A DNA stretch of 64,000 nucleotides from Diphasiastrum complanatum (taxonomy: Eukaryota > Streptophyta > Lycopodiopsida > Lycopodiales > Lycopodiaceae). The translations under genes were made by a program, and so were the position numbers. The stretch spans positions 40,761,929 to 40,825,928 of the forward strand of contig CM055104.1 in the NCBI GenBank assembly GCA_029204225.1. The letters run 5' to 3'. The notes under the pieces were generated by a model. It was not told where the DNA came from, ran no database searches, and saw only the letters and a program-made list of their open reading frames with translations. Shown piece after piece: positions 11,460 through 22,800 of the stretch (position 1 is its first letter; the number at the start of each line of letters is the position of its first letter).

Positions 11460-11935
11460 GCTCAAGAATACAGGCAAGAAAGAAGTAAAGCTCATATCGT
11501 TATCTATTAGTGGAAGATAACAAGATTCCTCATATTAGAGATGCAGTTAGACCAAAGGAAGCATGGGACATTTGGAAAGGAATGTATGGGACTGTCAGTC
11601 ATAAATCTTGTTTCTTATTAGCAAGTTACACAATCTTAGGATGAACATAGCAGAGTCTATTACAGACTATATTACAAGAGTGAAGGAGCTGAAAGATCAA
11701 CTTACAACCATTGGAGAAAGTGTACCTGGTGCAGTGCTGGTGCCGATTGTACTCAACAATCTGCCACTTGCCTATCAAAGTTTTGCGATGATTCTTACTT
11801 TGAGAGAAACAGGGCCCAAGTTTGACGACGTAAATGCTCTTTTATTATAGGAGAAAATTTCAAACGAGATGCATAAATTTCATGTCAAGAGATGAGTACA
11901 AGGAGCAGGCCTCTATGACAAAGAAGCATTTTCAA
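11460..11935 (+). pseudogene. Ty1/copia gag remnant (UBN2-like)
   Basis: With frame changes the plus strand reads a typical copia gag core: IRDAVRPKEAWDIWKGMYGT, then KLHNLRMNIAESITDYITRV, then KELKDQLTTIGESVPGAVLV, then LNNLPLAYQSF and the FDDVNALLLQEK-type end. Stops and frameshifts interrupt it near 11520, 11610 and 11850. The Zn knuckle, protease and N-terminal integrase are missing before the integrase scrap that follows, so an internal deletion has occurred. Confidence 0.75.
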
Positions 11936-11974
11936 GGGAATAATGGCGGCCACGGATACACCACAACAAATTGG

Positions 11975-12245
11975 AGCTGTACAAAGAAAGAATCAAACTA
12001 TAGTGGAGTGTGCTCGAAATATGCTTAAGGCAAATAATCTTCCCAACTCATTTTTGGGAGAAGCAATTTACATAGCAATGTTTCTACATAACAGGAGTCC
12101 AACTAAAGTGGTGTAGAATAGAACACAAGAGGAGGCTTTCATAGGTAAGAAACCTCATGTGAGTCATTTGAGATTCTTTGGGAGTACAACTTATGCGCAT
12201 ATTCCTAAAGATATGCGAAAGAAATTGGATTTAAAGGTAGTAGCG
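11975..12245 (+). pseudogene. Ty1/copia integrase C-terminal remnant
   Basis: Frame reads QRKNQTIVECARNMLKANNL, then a FLGEAIYIAMFLHNRSPTKV-like block and GKKPHVSHLRFFGSTTYAHIP, ending with DMRKKLDLK. This is the conserved copia block from the integrase catalytic glutamate region to its C-terminus. One stop (TAG in place of a codon after VV) breaks it. It probably belongs to the same decayed plus-strand copia as the gag at 11460-11935. Confidence 0.75.
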
Positions 12246-12249
12246 TTGT

Positions 12250-13090
12250 AAAGTTTAGCTAGATGTACTTTTCTATTAGTTCCACTTGGAGATAATGGAC
12301 CAAACTTGGAGTTACCTTTAGGGAAAGAAGGGCTATTAGATGTAAATGGATTTTTCATACAATGTCCCAACTTATTGAAGTTGGTAACCCCCTCCCTAAT
12401 GACACAATTTAGTATAAAGTCTATCTTGGATCTATGTTTAGAAAATGTTCTACTTCTACTGCGAGTTAGTGCTATTGTGAGTTCTACTACAAGTTTAAGT
12501 CAAATTACGTTGAGCTCATGCTTTTATGAAAATTAGAGCATGTTACCTATAATAGAGAAATTTTTGGACATATAAGAGCATGGTGATGGTATCTTGTTGA
12601 ATCTTTTGCGAATGCTAGTAATATCTTATTGGATATGAGGAATCACGATGGTTGCTCTCATGATAAGAGAGATGCTTCTATTACAGAGAGGCCTATGTTC
12701 GGATGATTAGTAGAGGCATCATGATACATGGCTCCAGATCACTTCTTTCTTCTCTAAGAGAAGATCTCGAGTTGACCTAGATTCAGATAACGACATAGAC
12801 ATCCCTCCTAGGACTTGAATAGGGACCAGACACAATGCATATCACATTTGTCTCGACATGCCATTAGGGCACATACTCAAAGTTCCCATATACGACGATG
12901 ACGCTAGACTCATCTATGAATCAACCATCCCCCTAGCGATAGTATCAGCCACCTATTTTAGTAGGATAGGATGAGGATGCATACCATTATATAGAGCTAC
13001 ACTAGTTCCATGAGGAGGCATACCATTATACCCTATTACTCTAGTTCCACGGTTCTTAATACTAAATGTACATGTACTTCTATTTTATTC
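12250..13090. other. no gene recognised; short tandem repeat
   Basis: No recognisable frame. A 39-bp tandem duplication starts at 12972 and 13011, each copy beginning 'tgaggaggcataccattat' and ending 'actagttcca' with small differences. Confidence 0.45.
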
Positions 13091-13129
13091 TTATTTGGAG
13101 TCATATATTATGCTCCCACATATTTATAT

Positions 13130-13318
13130 TATTGAGAGAGCGACTAACGGATGGAAAGGAATCAACAAGGAGAACAAAATGTGCAAGTTATTTAACAAGC
13201 AGGTGGAGGACAAGGAGCACATGATTTTTCCATGTTGCATGTATGAATACCTTACGGAGCTCCATAATTTTTACAGGTTGAAGCATAAAAGCCTCAATTT
13301 TTTTTTCCTTGAATAGTT
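13130..13318 (+). pseudogene. LINE zf-RVT C-terminal remnant
   Basis: The frame contains ...NKMCKLFNKQVEDKEHMIFP CCM..., resembling the C-terminal zinc-binding (zf-RVT) region of plant LINEs, normally C-x2-C...E-x2-H-x3-x-C. The second cysteine of the first pair is replaced by Phe. Only this tail is present. Confidence 0.4.
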
Positions 13319-13559
13319 AACTAGTAAGACAAATAGTTTACTAACAAAGGTACTTGGAAGGTGTTGTATGAAAAAATAGACCTACATTAGTTTTGTAATC
13401 TTGTACATTTTGGTTTGGAGACATATCTTGGAAAGCTCTGTGGGCTTGCTAAGGACAACAATTACACAAAGGTTCAACAAAGGGTGGTTATTTTCGTAGA
13501 ATCGTTAGACGCATTGTCAATGTATCAGATTTGACCATCCTTGTAAATAACACGTCTAC

Positions 13560-14222
13560 CTGTCACGTTAGCTTCTTGGAAGGCTTTACACCTCTCCTCA
13601 ACCTGTATGTATGTAAGATCATCATCGATATAAATTTGAGAACCTCATAGCTTGGCTCTACAACATAGAGCATCGCGATGACTCTCTAGGGATGGAAAAC
13701 AGATGATTAGGGTAGCATTAGCTCTTGTTGTTCTCCATGCTGAATCTAGATCGCTAGTATGGTGCTCCAGTGTGGTTTCAAGGAAACTTTTGGCTTCTTC
13801 GAGAGCATTTTGAGTATCCACAATGCCCCTTACTCTAATATTGAATGCTTTTTGCACTCTAGATTTCTCTTCTGAAAGAGTAGCTGAAATAACCGAAGAG
13901 AGAGAAATTTTTTTATAATTGTCGCCCAAGAGAGGGCTTCCTCTTTTTACTTCTCGATTTTGTCCTCCAATTCTTTAAGTTTGTGCGATGGTTCCGATGT
14001 AATAAGAAGAGGCTGGGATTTGAATTGTTTTTTCAACATTTCCACTTCTTGTTGTAGCTTGGTGTTAGCATCTTTGAGATACGACATCTCAAGTTTAACC
14101 ATATGTAATTGAAGTAACTGATACTCCTCTTCAAATGCTTTCTCACACAAAGTACTTGACATTATCTTTTCCATGGAATCTCCTACCTCTATCTCATACA
14201 TAGAGTCACTTGCTCCAAACAA
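13560..14222 (-). pseudogene. coiled-coil plus small basic domain protein, broken
   Basis: The minus strand from about 14222 encodes a heptad-rich coiled coil (KLEMSYLKDANTKLQQEVEM...). After a stop and frameshift near 13940 it continues with another helix-rich part. It then reads TRANATLIICFPSLESHRDALC, followed by GSQIYIDDDLTYIQVEERCK and an RRVIYKDGQI end. The sequence 'helix - D-R-D/A-L-like turn - I-x-I-x-D-D-L-T' resembles the RNA-binding C-terminal domain seen in LINE ORF1-type proteins. That link is inference. No full frame survives. Confidence 0.35.
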
Positions 14223-14229
14223 CTTTCCA

Positions 14230-14980
14230 ACTTAGAAAGCATCTTATCATGACATCTATTTGTCCTGACACTTTGTCATATGCAAACGTCCAACTGGTGT
14301 ACGTCCATCTTCCGTGAAGAAACCTGTTTCACTTAAGAAGACTTCACATTGATTTTCTAAGGCTAATCAATAACCTGTCAATTCATAGAAATGAATCCTG
14401 TTGTTTTTCTTGAGGCTAAACAACAACCTATATTGTTGATTTTCAACGGCTAATCAACAACTTTAGCTTCCAAATCTTATTGGAAAAACAGAATCTACCA
14501 CATGACAGAACATGAACTTGGATAGATTCAAGAACTTGAAGAAACAACTTTTCTCCAACTCAAAACAGATCTTCCCGGTAGAATTGATCTCACTTGGTAC
14601 CACCACATGAACAATCAGCTATGACTTGGATGGTATCCAGGAATTACTTGACAACCGCAACAAACAATCACTTCGATTAATGATAAATTTCAAGTGATAT
14701 TTAGTTTAGATAGACAAGAAAGTTTCTACAACATAACCAAGTTAATATGACTTGAATAGAAACCAAACCGATACGACATAGAATGATGACCACACAACTT
14801 GTCACTTGTAACAACGAACTTATCATTTGCCTCCATGATAAGAAATTGTGAATCAATGAAGCATCCTCTTGAATATCAATTTACCTATATAGACTCATAG
14901 TCTATACTTCTTATGCAACTCCCTTCTACAGGTTGCACCTATGTCGATTCCAACTTTGACAAAACCTTGTCCAATCTTAA
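14230..14980. other. no gene recognised
   Basis: AT-rich sequence with no long frame. 'ttctaaggctaatcaataacctg' and similar words recur two to three times between 14350 and 14460, suggesting a small imperfect repeat. Confidence 0.35.
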
Positions 14981-14983
14981 AAC

Positions 14984-15193
14984 TTCTGAAGTTGACCTTC
15001 CTTCAGTATGTTGGTTGGTAGCCGCTTTTGCAGTTTGAGCAACACCGTGATCGCTGATTGAACACTTTGCCCTGCAGATCTGAAGCTATTCTGAAGTTGA
15101 CCTTCCTTCAGTATGTTGGTTGGTAGCCGCTTTTGCAGTTTGAGCAACACTGTGATCGTTGATTGAACACTTTGCCCTGCAGATCTGAAGCTA
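14984..15193. repeat. 105-bp tandem duplication
   Basis: Copies 14984-15088 and 15089-15193 are nearly identical. I count two differences near the 'ac(c/t)gtgatcg(c/t)tgattg' segment. No frame runs through both copies. Confidence 0.9.
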
Positions 15194-15878
15194 ATCTTTT
15201 CCTTGGCACTCTTGTTGTTTTCCAGTGATCAAAATCCTTCCAACATCGATCTGTTTTCCTGCAACAATCTGATCTGATTGTTCTAGTAGCGATCTGATCC
15301 CAGTCAGTCCCAGGCAGCGATCAAGTCTCCAGCAGCCAATGATCTGATTTGGTTCACTGATCTAGCGAAATGACAGCAGCAGGAAGCTAATAGGTAATCA
15401 GGTCTGATCCAGCTCAACAAATAGGTCCATCAGCGATCAGATACTGTAAGCAGCCAGCAATCTGATCTGTAGCAGCTTCCAACTCAGTATACAGACTCAC
15501 ACAGCCAGCAATCAGGTTCAGCCAGCGATCAGGTTCCTGCGATCTGTAGCAGTGATCCAATCAGCAAATCCGTTCAAACTTGCAAACATGCCAGCGATCA
15601 GATCTGAACTCTTCTCTGACGATCCAACCATCTCCACGCTTTGCTGTCCTACAACAACCTAAGATTTGAGGCAGATTTCATGATCTCCTCTTGCAGCACA
15701 ACTCCTCCTTGTAGCGCCAAATCTTTTTCCACATATCTGCCACCCTTGTAGATGAAGATAAAAAATTGAGAGCTGGCTAGGGACACCACCTCCACAGCTC
15801 GAAGATGGTCGAATCAATCTGCTTGTGATGATTGACTCCGTTCGTTGAGTGTCCTTGTTCTCCCGAATCTTGAACCAC
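15194..15878. other. GATCAG/CCAGCGATC-rich low-complexity stretch
   Basis: 'gatctgat', 'ccagcgatcag' and 'cagcagcga' words recur many times from 15230 to 15610. No coding frame is seen. It lies in the internal, 5'-leader position of the LTR element whose LTR is at 15891-16292. Confidence 0.4.
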
Positions 15879-15890
15879 GCTTTGATACCA
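15879..15890 (-). other. primer binding site next to LTR
   Basis: Minus strand TGGTATCAAAGC directly abuts the LTR end; one base differs from the TGGTATCAGAGC form found elsewhere in the window. Confidence 0.75.
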
Positions 15891-16292
15891 TGTTAGAAAA
15901 CTGACTTGCTCATACAAGTAACCCAAGCCAAGATTTCTATTGTGATGAAATAATAGCTAAACACATGAGAGAGAACACAAGTGATGAGAAACTCCAACTA
16001 TGTCCCATTGCAAATGAGCTAGGGTGCGCCACATACTATAGCCTTTGGTCTATGCCAAAAGCAAAAGCAATTGCCTAATTAACGTCTCTCTATATGGTAA
16101 AAGCACCAACACCTATCTATAGCAAAAACTTGTGCTCCAAATCTAGCACTAGAATCTCGAACTTGAGTCTAGCTAAATTCTAACTAAATATAGGTAAGGG
16201 CCTCTAGAATTAACACGCAGACATGGCCTAATAATCCTAATTAATCCTAAATGACAACATTAGGGGTAATAATGTGAACATTAACTCTAACA
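15891..16292 (-). mobile_element. LTR of an otherwise unrecognised element
   Basis: 402 bp bounded by TGTTAGA...TCTAACA, a 7-bp perfect inverted terminus, with a PBS adjacent on the left. The element therefore runs leftward. I see no gag or pol attributable to it between 14.2 and 15.9 kb. The plus-strand gypsy 2 begins immediately to its right, but the PBS side shows the LTR does not belong to that element. Confidence 0.8.
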
Positions 16293-16433
16293 ACTCCTAC
16301 CTAAGGTTTCGATACTTTGTTGTCGGCCATCAACGATCTACAACAACAGATGATTGATATGCAAACAAGACATTCAAAGGATCAACAAGAATTGTGGGAG
16401 CTAATGTAGTTAAGGCAATTACTGCATCAGCCC

Positions 16434-16770
16434 TTGTTTACACCCGAAGTCTTTATTGGGGAAAAGAAGGACAGGTCCCCTAAAGTGGTCACGTTGTGGA
16501 TTAATCAATGGAACTCACATTTTTCCATGCATGATTCTTCCGAAGACAGTAAGATCAACCTGGTTATCATGTACCTGCAAGGTAAAGCTTTTACTTGGTG
16601 GCAGGATTTGAGGGGAAAGCCTAAAGCACCTAGGACATGAGAAGATTTTTGTAAGGCCTTCAAGGAGGCCTTTCTTCCTATCCTTCATGACTTCGACTTC
16701 TATCGCCAATGTGTGAAGATACAAATGGGAATACCTGGTTCCATGCAATTAAAGCATAGATTGTCGCGTT
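16434..16770 (+). pseudogene. gypsy 2 gag, N-terminal half
   Basis: The frame begins PEVFIGEKKDRSPKVVTLWI and continues with LVIMYLQGKAFTWWQDLRGK, the retrotransposon gag signature (A-x-x-W-W). After a stop at about 16637 it goes on to EDFCKAFKEAFLPI and a short tail. The distal half of gag does not follow on this strand. Confidence 0.7.
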
Positions 16771-16789
16771 TGGCTTTCGCAAACGTCTC

Positions 16790-17130
16790 CTGGTCCATGG
16801 TAGATCTTTTCTTCTACTTACTAGGACCTAAAGACGGCTCCTTCGCCTTATCTTTTCCTTTCTTTGAAAAGAATGGTTTCTTACCCTTTGCTTCAGGTTG
16901 AACATCAGTGGCCACTAAACGAGTGTCATCGTATATACGGGCAAAGCGAATTGCATCATCGAGGGTAAGAGGCTAGTTCCTCCTAACCTTTAGTTGATAA
17001 TCTCTAGGCAAACCTAGAATAAAATGCAACTTAACCAAAAGAGAATCTATCCTAGTTGCAAAACGAGAATATACCTCCTAAAAATCTTGCAAATATTGAT
17101 CAAGGGGCCGGTTCTCCATTTTGTTTGTGC
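16790..17130 (-). pseudogene. gypsy gag, C-terminal half, inverted
   Basis: On the minus strand, with two stops, the reading is ENRPLDQYLQDF, then RFATRIDSLLVKLHFILGLP, RDYQLKVRRN and LTLDDAIRFARIYDDTRLVA, followed by a Lys-rich pre-knuckle segment. This is the part of gypsy gag that should follow 16434-16770, but it lies in the opposite orientation directly beside it. An inversion inside the element, or two fragments joined, would explain it. Confidence 0.6.
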
Positions 17131-17486
17131 ATTCTTTTGTTTGCTTGACGGTTGAATGCATGAATATTGTGGATTGTGATTCATACATGTGTTGGTTGAA
17201 GGATTTCACTTATCATGAGGAATGCAATTTTCAAAACTATAACATGCCTATGTCTAACAACCTAAAAGAAGAAAATTCATTGGACGGTGAAACCTTAGGA
17301 GACTTGGACAATAATTTAATGACGTTTTCCCATAATAGCTTCCTGAGGGTCTTCCACCCTCTAGGGGTGTCGACCATGGTATTTAACTCCTTGGTAGCTC
17401 GCTTGTATCCTTGTTTTCGTACAAGATGAGTAATACCGAAGAGGATTAAATTTATAGACAATTGCAAAATTATCTTGAAATGGGCC

Positions 17487-18640
17487 ATGTAAGGCCTAAT
17501 AAGTCCCCTTGAGGGCCACCAGTTATTTAAGTTGATAAGAAAGACGGAGGTACTCGTCTGTGTTTAGACTTTAAAAAATTAAATAACTTAAATATTAAAA
17601 ACCACTACCGCTTTCCTCGAATGGATGAATTGGTTGATCGGTTACATGGTGCAAAGTACTTCACCAAAATCGATTTGAGATCAAGGTATCATCAAAGTTG
17701 AATCAAGAGTGAGGATGTGGAAAAAACCGAGTTTAGGACTAGGTATGGCCATTATGAATTTTCGGTCTTACCAATTGGCTTGACAAATGCTCCTGCAACT
17801 TTCCAATAGATAATGAACGATCGTCTTCCTCCATATTTGAGAAAGTTTGTTATAGTTTACTTAGACGTTATACTCATCTATAGTAATACCTTTGAGGAGT
17901 CTATCTCGGTCACGTCATTTCAGACCATGGGTTGGAGATTGACCCTAATAAAGTCCGTCAGGTTCGTGAGTGGTCTATACCCCAAACCATTCATGAGGTC
18001 AAATCCTTTTTGGGCTTTACGGGGTCTTTTCATAGATTTATCATGGGTTATGTGGTAATTGCATTACCTTTGACAAACGTCCTCAAAAGGGGCAAAAAAA
18101 ACTAGCCGACACAGTAAATACAGTCCTCAGTTACTTGGATTGAAGAGATGAATCAGAGTTTTGAGAACCTCAAATAGTGTGTGTCTACAATGCCTATCTT
18201 ACACATAGTCGATCCTAACAAGCCGTATGTGCTTGAAACGAATGCTAGCGACTATGCCATAGGAGCAATCCTATTAGGATGGTAGACCTGTTGCTTTTGA
18301 AAGCAAAAAGTTGGATCCTACTCAAAGATGGTGACCTATGATAAGGAACTTGTTGCAGTTATTCATGCTTTAAAAATTTGGAGACATTATTTATATGGAT
18401 CCAAATTTACCATAATAACTGACCATCAAGCATTAAGGTATATCAATGATGTGGTTGACCTTAGGGGTCATAAAGCAAATGGTTAGAAATGCTCCAAGAA
18501 TTTCATTATGACATTGAGTACCGGAAGGGTACATCTAATAATGTCGCGGATGCCTTAAGTCGGATTGGAGAGGTTAATCAGTTAAGCTTTTTTGGGATCC
18601 AATCTGAGTTATATTTGTCCTTAAGAGATTTGTGAGACCA
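17487..18640 (+). pseudogene. gypsy 2 reverse transcriptase and RNase H remnant
   Basis: Reads [57 protein letters not shown] and then FVIVYLDVILIYS, where the catalytic YLDD is changed to YLDV. After frame changes it gives [48 protein letters not shown] and TDHQALRYI (RNase H), then a VADALSR-like end. Multiple stops are present. The lost catalytic Asp and broken frames make it non-functional. Confidence 0.8.
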
Positions 18641-18850
18641 ATAAGTACTTCGGCCGTATTTGGCTAGACGTCCTGGCAAGTACTTCTATATCTAGTGGTG
18701 ATCTTGGAATGCACGATTCCAAGATTTCTCCTTAGGACAAGATATTAAGAGACTATTCCATAAGGAATGCGTTCCTTTTCCGGAATGGGAAAGTGTGTGC
18801 CAGAAAATGAACTATGCTTTCAAATGTCAAACTCCTCGAAGAATCATAAA

Positions 18851-19854
18851 AACTGATATATTGTAGAATAAACCATAGCTGGTATTATTCGAATGTTTTC
18901 CAAAAAACATCAAAAATTTTGATGTGAAAAAAATTTACTGAAAACTTGATCACAGAAATATGCATCCATTATCTGCTCAAACTTGTATTGGGAATGAATA
19001 AATAGCCAAACACAAAACAATGAATGAAAAAAATTAAATCAAATATCTTGGTTAGCATTTTTCTTAGTGAAGAGCTAATAGAGAAAGATAGCGTAAAAAC
19101 AAGCCGATCTAGTTACGATTTTCTCACGTAAAACTTTCTGGGACATTCAAAAACTCTTGCTACATAAAACCGGCAACTAATAAACCGACTTAAAAAAAGC
19201 AGCCTTTTGTATTGCAGTCTTTAAATGAAACTGAAAATACTTTGCATTCCCTGGTGCATCCACATACCCAAGAAAATTCAAGACACAAATACTAAAACAA
19301 GGGCCATAGCCAAAGTTGGTGTTTAAAGGTGAACCGTGATAGTGGTACCAGCAAGTAACAGGTACACTATAAATCTTCCTCCATGGAAGGGATGACAAAG
19401 GGTGAGCTCAGGAGACTACTGCTATCTGGATATGTCATGTGGATAGGATTAAACTGCAAGATTAGGGGTGAGATTTAACTTGTAACGATGTTTCTGTTCC
19501 TGATTTAGGAACTGGCTCCAAAGAGTGCTCAATGGAGGGGACTATGTGATTATTGCAAGGCCACTGCTCGCACATTTTGAGTCAAAGATAGTTCCATCCT
19601 CGGTAACAAGAAGGAATAAAAACCTTTATGTACAGAGGATATTCACAGTTAAGTTGATGCCAACACTTCATACCTCTATGAACTACACTGGCAATCCAGA
19701 TATTCGCACCTAAAAAACCTCCTTTCACAAAACAGCAAATGATGGCATGTAAGGCTTGTACCCCAATCATGCAAACCACTGCAAACACGCAACCATAAAC
19801 CTCCAATTTAATGCTTGTGCCAATAAAAAGGTAGGCAAACAAAGGACAACATAC
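18851..19854. other. intron or 3' region of the CCCH gene
   Basis: After the GTATGT donor at 19854-19849 on the minus strand, the CCCH gene frame stays open for about 90 codons of hydrophobic, non-conserved residues before a stop at 19582. The expected second half of the RRM is not here. No other gene is visible. This could be a retained-intron 3' end or the start of a long intron holding the retroelements to the left. Confidence 0.45.
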
Positions 19855-22800
19855 ATCTGAGATAACGGCTGGTATAGGTGGAACAATCCTGAAAACCATT
19901 GTCCGGTTATCCAGCTTATAGCGTGCAGGACCCCAGGCCAAAGAAGATGCATAACCCAAGCCTGGCCCCGTGACACTTCCTCGTGGATGAGGGGACTTTA
20001 TGCCCCTGGAAAAGGGTAATGGACTAGCAGGTTGTAATGCTGTTATCATAGTTGCTGCTATTTTGGAACCCTCTTCAGCATTAGACTTTAGGAGTACAGC
20101 AGGAGATGCTTGCTGCTCAACTACTGAATTGATGGATGCCGACAGTGGTATGCCTTGGGATGAAACAGCTCCAGAAGAACCTTGCCTTTCAGCAAGAGAG
20201 CTACTACTGTCATTCAATTCCCCAAGCTTTTGTCTTTTTAAAGGCTGTGATCCTTCAGACACTTCTGTTTGTGGCCCAATTCCCTGCATCAAGAGGGGCT
20301 AAAATTACCAAAACAGGTTTCAAAATATCATTTAACAGACCATAAAGGCATGCCTTTTTATTATTTACTTTGTCAAAATCACATCTAGCATCAAGAATTG
20401 TCATGAATGAAGTTTTATAGGAAGTGTTACCTGTTTTGCAAGCTTTTCTAATTTTTGTCGGAAATCTTCACGTTTCTTAGCAAGAGCTTCCTGTTTTTTA
20501 CGAATTTCTTCCTTCATCTGTTCCAGCTCCTCCTGCTTTTTGTTTGAAGAAGCTGTAGATGCCGAACCATTTCCAGTGACCACCTTTCCTGTCACTTCTA
20601 TGACTGACGATTCAGAAGTACCTGTGCCAACAGGTCTTGCCACATCCTTTGATGCAGGTACTACTTGTGAGATAACTTTTTGGCCATTCACAGAGTTCAC
20701 AGAGGGTCGTAGAGGCATTGTAGCTGTTGAGAGCTCTCCTGGATCAAAAATGTTGTCACGATTGGCCCATGAGAGACGAATGAACCGATTGCCCATAACA
20801 GCATCTGGTGAAGAAAGTGCCTTTTCAGCATCTTCACGTCGTGCAAATTGAACAAATGCTCGATCACTATGAAGGGGAATGCGGATATCTAAAACTTCAC
20901 CAAATTTCTGAAAGTGGGCGAGTAACAAATCTGCCTTGTTGCTTGTTGTCGGTATACATCGTACATAAAGGGTTCGCTGAGCCCGCTCCCCCACCACACC
21001 ACCACTTCCATGACCACCAGGTCTATGAGAAACATGAGGAATTCCGTCATTTGGCCGCAACAGAGACTGGAAATCCACCTGTGTGGCTGAAATAATCCCT
21101 CCTGAATTTCGACCAAGTACAGCATCTTGACCTTCAAGTCCAGCTTCATCCACTGCTTCCACTTCTCTATCTCCTCGAATATCTTGCAAGCTACCTCTAC
21201 CATAAACTTGTTCTTCAAGATCATCTACTTTCAGCGGCTTTCTGATTGGAGGGACTTTACTGACAACAGTCAGTAATTTATTTCCAAAACGATCAACAGG
21301 TCCAATCCTGTCCCACACAGATGGTGTTGTCTCTGTACCTTTAAATCCAGCATTTGGTTTGATCCCTCTGCTTGGCTTTCCAAAGTCAACGAAATCAAAA
21401 TCTTCCACTTCTTGAATTTCAGGTACAGTTCTTTCCCAATCTTGTTTAAGTCGCTCTTTTTGAAAAGATGGCAACTTTCTCATTCCTGGAACAGGATCTA
21501 AAGGTTCTTTATTGAACAGAGGTTGATCAGGGTCATATGAATCAGGCTCCATCCCACCAGTTGCTCCGTTCAGTATCCCCGTCCTTTCTCCAACCGAGAG
21601 AGTAGTTTCACGGTTTTCACGGCTGCCTCTTCCTGCTATATCTATGGTTGGCATTAGCATGGATATGGCAGAAGGTGCAGAAACAGGTGATGGTCCAATT
21701 GGCGCATTTCGTCCACCTGGTAGAGTAGCTGGAAGATTGAATTTTGAAAGACTCTGAAATGAAGCAAAACCAGAAACTATGATTAGCAATATTGTTAATG
21801 AAAAATATCTCAGTTTATAGACAAGCTACACTTAAAACATAACCTAACTCTCTCTTGATGACCAATACCAGGTAGCTTGTCTACAATCTATGTAAAGTAC
21901 ACCATCACTCACCAATATATTTGAAGGATAATCTTTTCCTTACTTTTTTTCTGATTATATAATCCTATAGATATATCAGGTGATAGATTGTAGATAAGCT
22001 ATCTGCTATCAGTTGGCATATGTGTGTGGGGGGGGCTCTCTCTAGATGAGAGAGAGACTCTTCTTACAAACTATCATGAATGAAGTATATGTAAAACTGA
22101 ATCACCTGAAAATCTTCAACAACTATCCTGTTAGCTCCATGCTCCATTGGACAAAGATCTCCTCGCAGACAGTATCCTCGCTCTTCAAAATCTAGGCACC
22201 TAGGACGAGGAATAGACATACCCATGACATTCCCTACAGAAGAATTTAGAGTAGCCTTTCGTGCACCTTGTATTCCTGGATTAAGGGGATGTGGATGTTC
22301 TAATGATCCATTGCTGATTGCTGACAAAGGCGTAAATCCGCTCCAAGGAGGCTGAGGGGCACCCCCACGACCAGAAATTCCCCTGTTTGCATAAAAGTTC
22401 ACATTAGGAGGCCCTTGAGCAATAGCTGGACTTTGGAAATCAGGGCCATCAGGGAACAGAGGAACAAGTCGCTGCTCATGTGGCAACCAGGTGCCATTTC
22501 CAGGTCCTCTTCCTCGGCCTATTCCTCCACGTGTAGGTAGATGTGGAACGAGAAACCGGGAACCAGGCCCAGGAGGATCACTTAAAAATTGTGAGCCTGC
22601 TCTCAACCCTCCCCCTGCCCCTCCCCGCTGACCTTCCAGATTTAGGCGAGAATGGGGACCGAATCCATGTTCTTTGGTTACTCTTCTAGAAATTCCATCC
22701 TTGTCTGCATTACCAGATGCTCTGCGGTGCTCAAATGTATGATGCTCACTTTCTCGCATTGGCTGCTGAGGATTATCTGATCTTCCGTGCTTCCTATACG

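Larger units (their letters stand above)
16400..18850 (+). mobile_element. Ty3/gypsy retrotransposon 2, decayed, no LTRs seen
   Basis: Plus-strand gag N-terminal half (16434-16770), an inverted gag C-terminal half (17130-16790 on the minus strand), an unassigned stretch (17130-17480), then RT and RNase H (17487-18640) and a few further pol residues to about 18850. No integrase is recognised and no flanking LTR or PBS of its own was found. It lies downstream of the visible CCCH-gene exons on the opposite strand. Confidence 0.8.

Noticed and set aside
15891-16292. LTR considered as the 5' LTR of gypsy 2
   Set aside because: No primer binding site follows it on the plus strand, while a good one abuts its left end, so it belongs to a leftward element.
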